Origin: Litoribrevibacter euphylliae
GTDB taxonomy: Bacteria; Pseudomonadota; Gammaproteobacteria; Pseudomonadales; Litoribrevibacteraceae
Assembly: GCF_042646085.1 (NCBI RefSeq)
Contig: NZ_JBHRSZ010000007.1
Location: 310,001-374,000, forward strand
Reading direction: 5' to 3'
DNA: 64,000 nt
Position 1 is the first letter of the stretch, and each line of letters opens with the position of its first letter. Below the pieces are notes generated by a model. It was not told the origin of the DNA, searched no databases, and was given only the letters and a program-made list of their open reading frames with translations. A program made the translations under genes and the position numbers. Shown piece after piece: positions 1-8,307 of this stretch.

Positions 1-285
1 CACTTGTCGTATATTGGTGATGCCGAAGTTGGTGCTGGGGTAAATATTGGTGCCGGCACTATCACTTGTAATTACGATGGTGTGAACAAGTTTAAAACTG
101 AAATCGAAGACGGTGTTTTTATCGGTTCGAATACCTGTTTGGTGGCTCCTGTAAAAGTCGGAAAGATGGCCACCACGGGGGCTGGTTCAGTGATTACTAA
201 AGACGTTGGCGATAATGAGTTAGCCATTGCCCGTGGCCGTCAGAAAAACTTATCCACATGGAAACGCCCAACAAAACAGTCTTAG
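1..285 (+). CDS. glmU: GlmU, bifunctional UDP-GlcNAc pyrophosphorylase / GlcN-1-P acetyltransferase (3' end only)
   Basis: Only the last ~94 codons are present; the reading frame is open at the left edge of the window. The visible part is a left-handed beta-helix hexapeptide-repeat acetyltransferase domain (HLSYIGDAEVG, GAGTITCNYDG, FIGSNTCLVAPV), the typical C-terminus of GlmU, ending in a basic tail. GlmU makes UDP-N-acetylglucosamine for peptidoglycan and LPS in the cytoplasm. It is followed 49 bp downstream by glmS, the preceding enzyme of the same pathway, an arrangement common in gammaproteobacteria. The identification is firm from motif and neighbour. The uridyltransferase domain lies outside the window. 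Confidence 0.95.
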   Translation, partial: HLSYIGDAEVGAGVNIGAGTITCNYDGVNKFKTEIEDGVFIGSNTCLVAPVKVGKMATTGAGSVITKDVGDNELAIARGRQKNLSTWKRPTKQS

Positions 286-334
286 GACGGATTGGGTAAA
301 TCATTTTGGTAACGGAATAAATTTGGAATAGAGT

Positions 335-2188
335 ATGTGTGGCATTGTAGGAGCGATTGCTCAGCGTCCTGTTAAGGACATCCTCATTGAAGGATTAAAA
401 CGCCTTGAATATCGTGGTTACGATAGTGCAGGAGTTGCCTTGCATCAGGGTGATCAGATAACGCGGGTACGTGCTGCCGGAAAGGTGGCTGATTTGGAAG
501 CCGCGGCTGAAGAGCTTGTTCAACAAGGAAAGCTCGATGGTAAGCTGGGTATTGCTCATACCCGCTGGGCAACGCATGGTAAACCAACAGAACGCAATGC
601 GCACCCTCACATATCTTTCTCAGATAACGGTGGTCCTAAACTGGCGATCGTTCATAACGGTATTATCGAGAACTATGAAACCATTCGTGAAGAGCTGAAG
701 GCGAAAGGTTATGAGTTTACATCGGATACAGATACTGAAGTCGTCGCGCACTTGTTGAATAGTTTAATGGCGTCAGGTTTAGATCTGATGGCAGCGGTAC
801 AAGCTGCAGTTGCTCAGTTTGAAGGAGCCTATGCATTAGGTGTTATTGAATTATCTAATCCCGAACGTTTAATTTGTGCTCGTTTGGGAAGTCCTTTAGT
901 GATCGGCGTCGGTTCGGGCGAAAACTTTATTGCTTCGGATGCTTTGGCACTTCTTCAAGTGACGGATCGTTTTATCTACCTTGAAGATGGTGATGTTGCT
1001 GAATTAACACTGGAAGGCGTTTCAATCCTTGATAGCAATGGCGACGCAGTAGAGTACCCAGTGACTAAGTTTGAACACGGTGTGGATTCTGCCAGTAAAG
1101 GCGAATATCGCCACTACATGCTGAAAGAAATTTATGAACAGCCTGAGGTGGTTAAGCACACGTTAGAAGGTCGTATCAGCCAAGATAAACTTCTAGAGCA
1201 AGCCTTCGGGCCTAAAGCCGCTGAATTGTTTGATCAAACCAAAGCCGTGCAAATTGTTGCCTGTGGCACCAGTTATCACTCCGGGCTAGTGGCCAAGTAT
1301 TGGATCGAAGAATTAGCAGGGATTCCCTGTAATATCGAAGTAGCCAGTGAGTATCGCTATCGTAAAACTGTGTTGGTGGATGGCACCTTGTTCATCACCA
1401 TTTCCCAGTCCGGTGAAACGGCGGATACCCTCGCGGCATTAAAAGAAGCGAAGAAGCGTAACTTGATGGGCAGCCTAGTGGTTTGTAATGTACCGGGCAG
1501 TTCACTTGTACGTGAATCGGATTTGTGTATTTTGACTAATGCGGGCCCTGAGATTGGTGTGGCTTCAACTAAGGCGTTTACTACACAATTAGTTTCTTTA
1601 TTAATGATCACCATTGCCTTGGCTCGTCGCAATGGTCTGGCGGAAACCGCTGAAACCGAATTGGTTCGTCAGTTACATAAGTTACCTCAGCTGTTGGCGG
1701 ATTCTTTAGAACTGGATCAAGCAATTCAGAAAGTTTCCGAACAATTTGCGGATAAGCATAACGCGCTGTTCTTAGGTCGTGGCATCATGTATCCGGTGGC
1801 ATTGGAAGGTGCACTTAAGCTTAAAGAGATCTCCTACATTCATGCCGAGGCCTATCCTGCCGGTGAGCTTAAACACGGCCCTCTGGCGCTTGTGGATGCT
1901 GACATGCCAGTAGTTACTGTAGCGCCGAATAATGAGCTGTTAGACAAGCTACGCTCAAATCTCGAAGAAGTACGTGCGCGTGGTGGTCAGCTATTCGTAG
2001 TGGCCGACGATAAAACCGTAGGGCATTACTCGGATGACCACACCATTACCCTGAATGAAATGCACTCAATTCTTGAGCCGATTGTATTCACTATTCCGTT
2101 GCAGCTGCTGTCTTACCATGTTGCTGTGCTTAAAGGCACGGATGTGGATCAGCCTAGAAACCTGGCTAAATCGGTAACGGTTGAATAG
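335..2188 (+). CDS. glmS: Glucosamine-6-phosphate synthase (isomerising glutamine:fructose-6-phosphate aminotransferase)
   Basis: 617 residues, near the usual ~609. The N-terminus is MCGIVGA, where Cys2 becomes the N-terminal nucleophile of the class II glutamine amidotransferase domain (about residues 2-225; RLEYRGYDSAG and the THGKPTERNAHPH region are visible). Two SIS sugar-isomerase domains follow (about 290-430 and 460-600; CGTSYHSG, SQSGETADTL, GVASTKAFTTQL). The sequence ends QPRNLAKSVTVE, the standard GlmS C-terminus. It converts fructose-6-P plus glutamine to glucosamine-6-P, the entry step to UDP-GlcNAc. The start is supported by GGAAT just upstream. It probably shares transcription with glmU and ends at the hairpin 27 bp downstream. 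Confidence 0.97.
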   Translation: MCGIVGAIAQRPVKDILIEGLKRLEYRGYDSAGVALHQGDQITRVRAAGKVADLEAAAEELVQQGKLDGKLGIAHTRWATHGKPTERNAHPHISFSDNGGPKLAIVHNGIIENYETIREELKAKGYEFTSDTDTEVVAHLLNSLMASGLDLMAAVQAAVAQFEGAYALGVIELSNPERLICARLGSPLVIGVGSGENFIASDALALLQVTDRFIYLEDGDVAELTLEGVSILDSNGDAVEYPVTKFEHGVDSASKGEYRHYMLKEIYEQPEVVKHTLEGRISQDKLLEQAFGPKAAELFDQTKAVQIVACGTSYHSGLVAKYWIEELAGIPCNIEVASEYRYRKTVLVDGTLFITISQSGETADTLAALKEAKKRNLMGSLVVCNVPGSSLVRESDLCILTNAGPEIGVASTKAFTTQLVSLLMITIALARRNGLAETAETELVRQLHKLPQLLADSLELDQAIQKVSEQFADKHNALFLGRGIMYPVALEGALKLKEISYIHAEAYPAGELKHGPLALVDADMPVVTVAPNNELLDKLRSNLEEVRARGGQLFVVADDKTVGHYSDDHTITLNEMHSILEPIVFTIPLQLLSYHVAVLKGTDVDQPRNLAKSVTVE

Positions 2189-2214
2189 GGTGGATAAATA
2201 ACTGAACATAGAAA

Positions 2215-2238
2215 AGAGAGCTCCGGCTCTCTTTTTTT
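2215..2238. terminator. Bidirectional intrinsic terminator between glmS and the LysR gene
   Basis: Perfect 7-bp stem (AGAGAGC/GCTCTCT) with a TCCG tetraloop, followed by a run of seven T on the plus strand. The opposite side carries AAAA, so the minus-strand transcript also gets a short U tract. It sits between the convergent glmS (plus) and LysR (minus) genes. Confidence 0.85.
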
Positions 2239-2292
2239 ATTGCACTAGATTAAGTAACTAAGCTTAGGTGTTTTCATCTCAATCCCCTCAAC

Positions 2293-3192
2293 CTAAACCT
2301 CAGGAAAGCTTGTTGCAAACAATGAGCTTAGCCATTCATATAAGGCATCGATTTTTTCTTTATGTCGGCTGTCTTTGGGGGCAACCAGCCAATAGCCATA
2401 GTGGCTATCTCGAACAGCCGAGCCGAGTATGGTAAGACGTTGGTTTACGACCCAGTTATTGATCACCGGCAGCATGCCTATGGTAATGCCTAATCCTTCT
2501 TCTGCAGACTTTACTGCCGAGAAATAAGAGTCGCAGATAACTTTTTCAGTGGGGTTGAGGTTGGGAAATAACTTTTTCCAGTCACTGAAGTGTTCGTTGG
2601 TTGAGATCAGGATATGACTTTCCAGATCGGATTGCGTGAACTCGGTCTTGGAGGTTAATTGGTGTTGCAGACTGTAAGCGGGGCTAGAGACGAACACGAC
2701 GTCGATCGGGCACAGCTTACGACACTCCAATTCAGGCCAATGACCCTCGCCAAAACGGATAGCGGCGTTGATATCGTCACTGTCAAAGTCAACCAAATGA
2801 TTGCCGGTATTGATACGCAATTCGGTATCCGGTGAATACTGACGAAAGCCAAGATAATGGGGAATGAGCAGTTCCTGTGTGATGAATAATGGAACGCTGA
2901 TTTGTAGGGTCGGATTTTTAAAGGTGCGCTCAAAATTCCGATAGCCTTTGTGATGACTCTGAATAATGTCTTTGGCGATTTGATAGTAATAATCGCCCAC
3001 AGGTGTCAGTTTCAGGCGACGTTCGCTGCGGTCGAATAATGGCTCTTGTAAGTAGTCTTCAAAGATTTTTATTTGTTGGCTTACCGCAGGAGGGGAAACG
3101 CACAGTTCTTCTGCTGCTTTTTTAAAACTCAGCAGCCGCGCGGCGGCTTCAAACACCGGGAGCCATTGGATTGGCGGTGCTTTGTGTTGCAT
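2293..3192 (-). CDS. LysR-type transcriptional regulator (GcvA-like)
   Basis: 299 residues, a normal LTTR length. The N-terminal winged helix-turn-helix spans about residues 8-66 (FEAAARLLSFKKAAEELCVS, then PPAVSQQIKIFEDYL and FDRSERRLKLTPVG). A type-2 periplasmic-binding-fold effector domain covers about 95-290. The INAAIRFGEGHWPEL stretch is typical of the GcvA subgroup. It is divergent from the molybdopterin oxidoreductase, so that gene and its own promoter are likely targets, as is usual for LTTRs. A perfect palindrome lies 25 bp upstream of its start. The inducer cannot be inferred from sequence. Confidence 0.9.
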   Translation of the reverse strand: MQHKAPPIQWLPVFEAAARLLSFKKAAEELCVSPPAVSQQIKIFEDYLQEPLFDRSERRLKLTPVGDYYYQIAKDIIQSHHKGYRNFERTFKNPTLQISVPLFITQELLIPHYLGFRQYSPDTELRINTGNHLVDFDSDDINAAIRFGEGHWPELECRKLCPIDVVFVSSPAYSLQHQLTSKTEFTQSDLESHILISTNEHFSDWKKLFPNLNPTEKVICDSYFSAVKSAEEGLGITIGMLPVINNWVVNQRLTILGSAVRDSHYGYWLVAPKDSRHKEKIDALYEWLSSLFATSFPEV

Positions 3193-3216
3193 ACAGATAT
3201 CCCGTTAGAGTGTTCA

Positions 3217-3239
3217 TTAGATAAGTTCAGCTTATCTAA
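3217..3239. promoter_or_regulatory. Palindrome in the LysR / oxidoreductase divergent promoter region
   Basis: Perfect 9-bp inverted repeat TTAGATAAG / CTTATCTAA separated by five bases, 25 bp upstream of the LysR start codon. Position and symmetry fit an LTTR operator or another dimeric-repressor site. It is not followed by a T tract, so a terminator role is unlikely. The operator role is an inference. Confidence 0.5.
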
Positions 3240-3382
3240 GCATCAGCTATAGTGAATTGTCACGCACCTTTTTTGCGAATAATGTAAACGGCAAGACGTT
3301 TATGCATCCCGGATAGCTTCTTATCCGTTGAATATGTTCTGTTGCCGATGAAGATCGCACGATAACAATAAGGTAATAGCTG

Positions 3383-5677
3383 ATGAGCCGAACCGAAGCC
3401 AATAGCCAACAAACGCATGCGACCGCCTGCATTCTTTGCTCCCGAAATTGCGGTATTAGCATCACGACTGAAGGGGATCGCTTTACAAAGATCAAAGGAG
3501 ATAAAGCCCACCCAATGACGGAAGGCTATATCTGTCAGAAAGCAGCGCGATTAGAGCATTACCAAGAACACGCCGATCGTTTATCGCACCCTCTTAAGCG
3601 CCAGGCTGACGGCTCCCATCAACCCATCAGTTGGGATCAGGCATTAACCGAAATCGCAGAACAATTATTAAGTATTCGCGATCAACACGGTGGCGATGCC
3701 TTTGCTTTTGTTGGCGGCGGTGGTCAGGGTAATCATTTGGGCGGCGCTTATGGGCAGCAGCTCAGACTGGCGATGAAAAGTCGCTATGTTTATTCCGCGC
3801 TGGCACAAGAGAAAACTCAGGATTTCTGGGTTAATGGTCGGTTATTTGGGGATCAGCGCTGCCACATCACCGAAGACGTAGAACACTCAGATTACGTGTT
3901 GTTTATCGGCTGTAATCCTTTCCAATCGCACGGTATCCCCAACGCCAGAGATACGCTCAAAGAACTGAAGAAAGATCCGAGTCGTACCATGGTGGTGGTT
4001 GATCCGCGCCGTTCTGAAACGGCCAAGATGGCTGATGTTCATTTGCAGGTTAAGCCCGGCACCGATGCGTTTTTAATGTCGTCGATTCTTGCCATTATTG
4101 TTCAGGAAGGACTGCACGATCAGGCGTTCCTTAACCAACATTGCACTGGGTTTTCGGCTTTAGAGCAAGAATTGTTAGCGATTCCGGTGGAAGACTATGT
4201 TCGGCAGACCGATTTAGCGTTGGAACAGGTTCAGCAAGTGGCGAGAGGTTTCGCTCAGGCAGAGCGTGGTTGTGTGCGTATTGATCTGGGCATTCAACAG
4301 ACGTTGAATACGACACTCAATTCGTATTTGGAGAAAATGCTGTACGTGGTGACAGGTAACTTTGGTCGCCAGGGGGTGAACAACCTGCATAGCTTCCTGA
4401 TACCACTTCTGGGTAATTCGGATGAACGTGCTGAAGCTAAGGGCAAACACATTCAACGCACCGCACATCATAAGATGATTCCCATTGCGGGCCTCTACCC
4501 ACCGAACATTCTGCCCGATGAAATCGAGCACTCTGGCGATGACCGCATTCGAGCCGTTTGGGTGGACAGCGCCAATCCGTTGATGACTTACGCAGACACC
4601 CCTGCGTACGAACGCGCATTCAGTAAGTTGGAGTTATTGGTCGTTGTCGATGTGGCTTATACCGAAACGGCGCGTTTGGCGCATTACGTATTGCCAGCGG
4701 CGTCTCAGTTTGAGAAGTTTGAAGCCACTGGCTTTAACCTTGAGTTTCCGAAAAACTTCTTCCATTTACGTCACCCCATTAACAAACCCTATGCGGAATG
4801 CTTACCTGAACCGGAAATCTATACTCGTTTGTTGGAAAAGATGAAGCTGATACCGACTCGTTTTCCGATCCTGGAGCGCATTGCCAAGAATGAGCCTGAA
4901 CTGACAAGCTATCAGGTCTATCTTGCGTCTTTGATGGCGACCCTTAAGTTGAACAAACAGTGGATGCGCTACGCACCGTCGATCCTGTATCGCACGCTAG
5001 GTGCTGCCTTACCGAATGATTCGGCTGCCGCAGCTGTATTGTTGCCGCTGGCGATTCAATACGCGTCTAAGCACAGCGAGGCCGTTCAACGAGCAGGTAT
5101 TTCGGGGAATAAAGTGACCTTAGGGCCGAACTTGTTCCGAAAAATTTTGGCGTCCAAATCCGGTATGGTGATGAGTCAGCATCGTTATGAAGACGTCTGG
5201 TCCTTAATCAAGAATAAGGACGGTAAGATTCACTTAGCCATCGAGGAAATGCTCAGTGATTTAAGTGCCTTGAAGACGAACACACCTGCGGCTTCTGATC
5301 GTCCGTTTATTTTGATGGCGGGTGAACGTCGAAGCTATAACGCCAACCAGATTTATCGTGATCCTAAGTGGCGAAAAGTTGATAAAGACGGCAGCTTGCG
5401 TATGCACCCAGAGGATGCCCAACAGCTGATGGTCGACAGTGGTGATTCGGTGATCGTGCAATCGGATCGCGGTGAGCTGAGCGTGGTGGTTGAGGTGGAT
5501 GACTCGGTTCGTACCGGCATGGTGACCTTACCCCATGGCTATGGCATGCAATACGATGGCGATGAGCGACAGGGCCCGGCTGTTAACTTGTTAACGGCGG
5601 CGGATCATTGCGACCCGTTCTCCAAAGTGCCTTATCACAAGTATGTGCCGGTCACGCTGTTAAAGCAGGTAAGTTAG
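3383..5677 (+). CDS. Molybdopterin-dependent oxidoreductase with N-terminal 4Fe-4S domain
   Basis: 764 residues. The Fe4S4 motif is C16-x2-C19-x3-C23-x27-C51, as in formate dehydrogenase/nitrate reductase (DMSO reductase superfamily) catalytic subunits. The molybdopterin domain follows (FAFVGGGGQGN, VLFIGCNPFQSHGIPNA, MVVVDPRRSETAKMADVHL). The C-terminal dinucleotide-binding domain starts near residue 640 (ILMAGERRSYNANQIYRDP) and ends with a TLPHGYGMQY segment. No Tat or Sec signal is visible, so a cytoplasmic location is likely. The substrate is unknown, and no electron-transfer subunit or chaperone gene is adjacent. AAGGT about 10 bases upstream supports the ATG. The divergent LysR gene is its likely regulator. 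Confidence 0.88.
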   Translation: MSRTEANSQQTHATACILCSRNCGISITTEGDRFTKIKGDKAHPMTEGYICQKAARLEHYQEHADRLSHPLKRQADGSHQPISWDQALTEIAEQLLSIRDQHGGDAFAFVGGGGQGNHLGGAYGQQLRLAMKSRYVYSALAQEKTQDFWVNGRLFGDQRCHITEDVEHSDYVLFIGCNPFQSHGIPNARDTLKELKKDPSRTMVVVDPRRSETAKMADVHLQVKPGTDAFLMSSILAIIVQEGLHDQAFLNQHCTGFSALEQELLAIPVEDYVRQTDLALEQVQQVARGFAQAERGCVRIDLGIQQTLNTTLNSYLEKMLYVVTGNFGRQGVNNLHSFLIPLLGNSDERAEAKGKHIQRTAHHKMIPIAGLYPPNILPDEIEHSGDDRIRAVWVDSANPLMTYADTPAYERAFSKLELLVVVDVAYTETARLAHYVLPAASQFEKFEATGFNLEFPKNFFHLRHPINKPYAECLPEPEIYTRLLEKMKLIPTRFPILERIAKNEPELTSYQVYLASLMATLKLNKQWMRYAPSILYRTLGAALPNDSAAAAVLLPLAIQYASKHSEAVQRAGISGNKVTLGPNLFRKILASKSGMVMSQHRYEDVWSLIKNKDGKIHLAIEEMLSDLSALKTNTPAASDRPFILMAGERRSYNANQIYRDPKWRKVDKDGSLRMHPEDAQQLMVDSGDSVIVQSDRGELSVVVEVDDSVRTGMVTLPHGYGMQYDGDERQGPAVNLLTAADHCDPFSKVPYHKYVPVTLLKQVS

Positions 5678-5697
5678 TCTTAATGTGTTTCTTGGGA

Positions 5698-5721
5698 GAG
5701 CAGTAACGCTAGTTACTGCTC
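5698..5721. terminator. Hairpin at convergent gene ends (oxidoreductase / EamA)
   Basis: Perfect 10-bp stem GAGCAGTAAC / GTTACTGCTC with a GCTA loop. The arm nearest the EamA gene is made of that gene's last codons. It lies 20 bp after the plus-strand oxidoreductase stop. The following sequence is moderately T-rich but has no pure T run, so termination efficiency is uncertain. Confidence 0.55.
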
Positions 5722-6611
5722 TTCGCTTTGCTTTCCGCCTTGTGATTAATCACCAACCCAAGCACCACCAGCCCACACGCCATCAGTTGATACAAGTTAA
5801 GGCGCTCATCCAACACCACAAAGGCGATCATCACGGTAAATACCGGAATCAGGTTAATAAAGGCGGACGCTTGTGTCGCAGGGACATACGCCATGGCGTA
5901 GTTGTATAAACCATAGGCGCCAATGGAAACAAACACCCCCAGATAAAGGATCGAGCCAATGGCGACCACGCCGATTTCGTCGGGCATCGGGAAATACAGT
6001 GCCGGGCCAAGGAAGAACAGCGCGCCAGTCCAGGATTGCAGCGCCGTTAGGAAGAGGGCGGAATAACGGGTGATCAGGTGCTTGACGATCAAGGTATAGC
6101 CCGCCGCGCAGACCATGGCCAAAAATTCGAAGAAATTACCGAGAATGGGGTTAGGAGCCGATTCAGTGCTGTCGCTGGTCAGGCTCAACAATACGGCGCC
6201 GACCATTGCCATCAAAAAGCCAATCCACATGATCGGATTCATTCGTTCTTTTAGGGCCAATACCGCGCCAACGGCAGTCAGTAACGGCAGTAAAGAAGTT
6301 ACTACGCCTGCTTGAGAGGCGGTGGTGTTCTGTAGAGCGATGGATTCGAAGATAAAGTAGAGGCACGGCTCCATCACCACCATAGGTACAAAGAATTTCC
6401 AATCGCCCTTTTGATATTGAATCGGACGCATCCAGCGAATTAACAGCAGAAAACAGACACTGGCCGACAGCATTCGGAAAAATAATACCTGCGCCGGGTG
6501 CATCACATCAAAGCTGATCTTCAACGCAATAAAGGAACTGGCCCAGATGAACATGGCTAAGACTAAGGCGATAAACGGCGTTCTGGTGTTGGCTGTAAGG
6601 TGTCGATTCAT
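5709..6611 (-). CDS. EamA/DMT-family inner-membrane transporter
   Basis: 300 residues with about ten predicted hydrophobic helices arranged as two EamA repeats (first from about residue 12, ALVLAMFIWASSFIALKISF; second from about 155, NFFEFLAMVCAAGYTLIVKH). Proteins of this drug/metabolite transporter superfamily usually export amino acids, metabolites or toxic compounds. The final helix is followed by a short basic tail (KAESKAKSS). It is convergent with the oxidoreductase gene and stands alone as a transcription unit. The substrate cannot be assigned. Confidence 0.9.
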   Translation of the reverse strand: MNRHLTANTRTPFIALVLAMFIWASSFIALKISFDVMHPAQVLFFRMLSASVCFLLLIRWMRPIQYQKGDWKFFVPMVVMEPCLYFIFESIALQNTTASQAGVVTSLLPLLTAVGAVLALKERMNPIMWIGFLMAMVGAVLLSLTSDSTESAPNPILGNFFEFLAMVCAAGYTLIVKHLITRYSALFLTALQSWTGALFFLGPALYFPMPDEIGVVAIGSILYLGVFVSIGAYGLYNYAMAYVPATQASAFINLIPVFTVMIAFVVLDERLNLYQLMACGLVVLGLVINHKAESKAKSSN

Positions 6612-6889
6612 AAAGGTACAGATCTACAGGAAAAAGCGAATCCTAGAGGCTTATATGGAGCTGATCAATGGGATTTTTATGTCAAATGGTAAACCCTGAC
6701 CAATGGATCAGACCGCCTGTAAATTTATTGATCAAAACTCAAGCATAGCGACCTCTTCTATGGTATCGTGCCGCGCTTTCTTACTGGTCAGCTTTCCTGT
6801 TTTTAAGCCTTCTGTAGCGCAAGTGTATGGATGGTTGATGAATTGCCTGTTGACTGGAAAATGAACCCATTTGAATTCGAGAAAGAAGA

Positions 6890-8212
6890 ATGAATGCAGT
6901 TGTTGTAGCAGTGGTACTGATGCTGGCTTTGAGTCTGGCACGTATGCACGTCATGTTGTCGATGATAATTGCGGCCTTTATTGGTGGCTGGGTGGGTGGT
7001 TTGGATCTGAAAACCACTTTGGATGCGTTCAACACCGGCATTGGTGGCGGCGCTAATATTGCCTTGAGCTATGCCTTATTAGGTGGCTTTGCGGTGGCGA
7101 TTTCCTTGTCAGGGTTACCGCACTTACTGGCCGATGCCATTTTGAAGCGTCTGAACAAAGACGCATCCGGAACTCAAGTGATCTGGTTGAAGAACGGCTT
7201 ATTGACGATGTTGCTGATTGCGGCAGTGTGTTCTCAAAACCTGATCCCGATTCATATCGCGTTCATTCCAATCTTGATTCCACCATTGTTGTTGGTGATG
7301 TCCAAACTGCAATTGGATCGCCGCTTGGTGGCCTGTGTGCTGACCTTTGGTCTTGTCACCACTTACATGTTCTTACCGGTTGGCTTCGGTAATATCTATT
7401 TGAACGACATCTTGCTGGCGAAAGTCGCTGACGGTGGCCTGAACGTGGAAGGCGTGTCGGTCGTGACGGCGATGGCGATCCCGGCGTTGGGCATGTTGGC
7501 TGGTTTAGTGTTGGCGATGCTGGTGAGCTATCGTGGTAAGCGCCAATACGATCTTTCTGTGATTGAAAAGACCGAACACACCGATCGTCAGTACGATAAG
7601 AAATCCTTGTTGGTAGCAACGGCAGCGATTGTTGTCGCTTTTGTAGTACAGCTTTGGTTGGGCTCTATGGTTTTGGGTGCCATGGCCGGTTTTGTGATTT
7701 TCTCGGTAACGGGTGTCGTGCGCTGGAATGAATCCGAAGGTGTGCTGGTGGACGGTATCAAGATGATGGCCTCTATCGGCTTCATTATGATTGCCGCGTC
7801 AGGTTTTTCGGAAGTACTTAAGACTACAGGTCACATTGATACCCTGGTCAATGGCGCGACCGGTTGGTTAGACAATAATAAGCCATTGGCCGCTTTCTTG
7901 TTGTTGGTTATTGGTTTGTTATTAACTATGGGCATTGGCTCGTCTTTCTCGACCATTCCTATCATTGCTGCGATCTATGTGCCGCTGTGTATTCAAATGG
8001 GCTTCAGCCCATTGGCGATTGTGGCCCTGATTGGTACGGCGGGTGCGTTGGGTGATGCAGGCTCTCCGGCGTCGGATTCAACACTGGGGCCAACCTCAGG
8101 TTTGAACGCTGATGGTCAGCATAACCACATGCGGGATACTGTGGTTCCGACCTTCTTGCACTTTAACTTACCGTTATTAGTGGCCGGTTGGGTGGCTGCG
8201 ATGGTCTTGTAG
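6890..8212 (+). CDS. Na+/H+ antiporter family protein (NhaC-like)
   Basis: 440 residues, almost entirely hydrophobic, with 11-12 likely membrane helices. The N-terminal segment (ARMHVMLSMIIAAFIGGWVG) resembles the short domain found at the start of the YuiF-type Na+/H+ antiporter family. A glycine-rich second half (GIGSSFSTIPIIAAIYVPL, then GALGDAGSPASDSTLGPTSG) matches the ion-transporter signature of the NhaC/ArsB-like superfamily. Predicted role: sodium/proton or organic-anion exchange at the inner membrane, fitting a marine lifestyle. GAGAAAGAAG lies directly upstream of the ATG. It is a monocistronic unit ending at a hairpin. The exact substrate is uncertain, since YuiF homologues have been linked to amino-acid export. 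Confidence 0.8.
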   Translation: MNAVVVAVVLMLALSLARMHVMLSMIIAAFIGGWVGGLDLKTTLDAFNTGIGGGANIALSYALLGGFAVAISLSGLPHLLADAILKRLNKDASGTQVIWLKNGLLTMLLIAAVCSQNLIPIHIAFIPILIPPLLLVMSKLQLDRRLVACVLTFGLVTTYMFLPVGFGNIYLNDILLAKVADGGLNVEGVSVVTAMAIPALGMLAGLVLAMLVSYRGKRQYDLSVIEKTEHTDRQYDKKSLLVATAAIVVAFVVQLWLGSMVLGAMAGFVIFSVTGVVRWNESEGVLVDGIKMMASIGFIMIAASGFSEVLKTTGHIDTLVNGATGWLDNNKPLAAFLLLVIGLLLTMGIGSSFSTIPIIAAIYVPLCIQMGFSPLAIVALIGTAGALGDAGSPASDSTLGPTSGLNADGQHNHMRDTVVPTFLHFNLPLLVAGWVAAMVL

Positions 8213-8244
8213 GCCATCGTGTAGCCTCTCGATTTAACGTCAAT

Positions 8245-8277
8245 AAAGCCTGGCGAATGCAAACGTCGTCGGGCTTT
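8245..8277. terminator. Imperfect stem-loop between convergent genes
   Basis: AAAGCCTGGCG pairs with CGTCGGGCTTT (11 positions, two of them G-U) around an 11-base loop. It lies between the antiporter stop (plus) and the stop of the caspase-like gene (minus). T tracts are short on both sides, so it may be a weak bidirectional terminator. Confidence 0.5.
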
Positions 8278-8307
8278 AGCTGTTCTCCAGATCTCTTTAT
8301 CGTTTAA

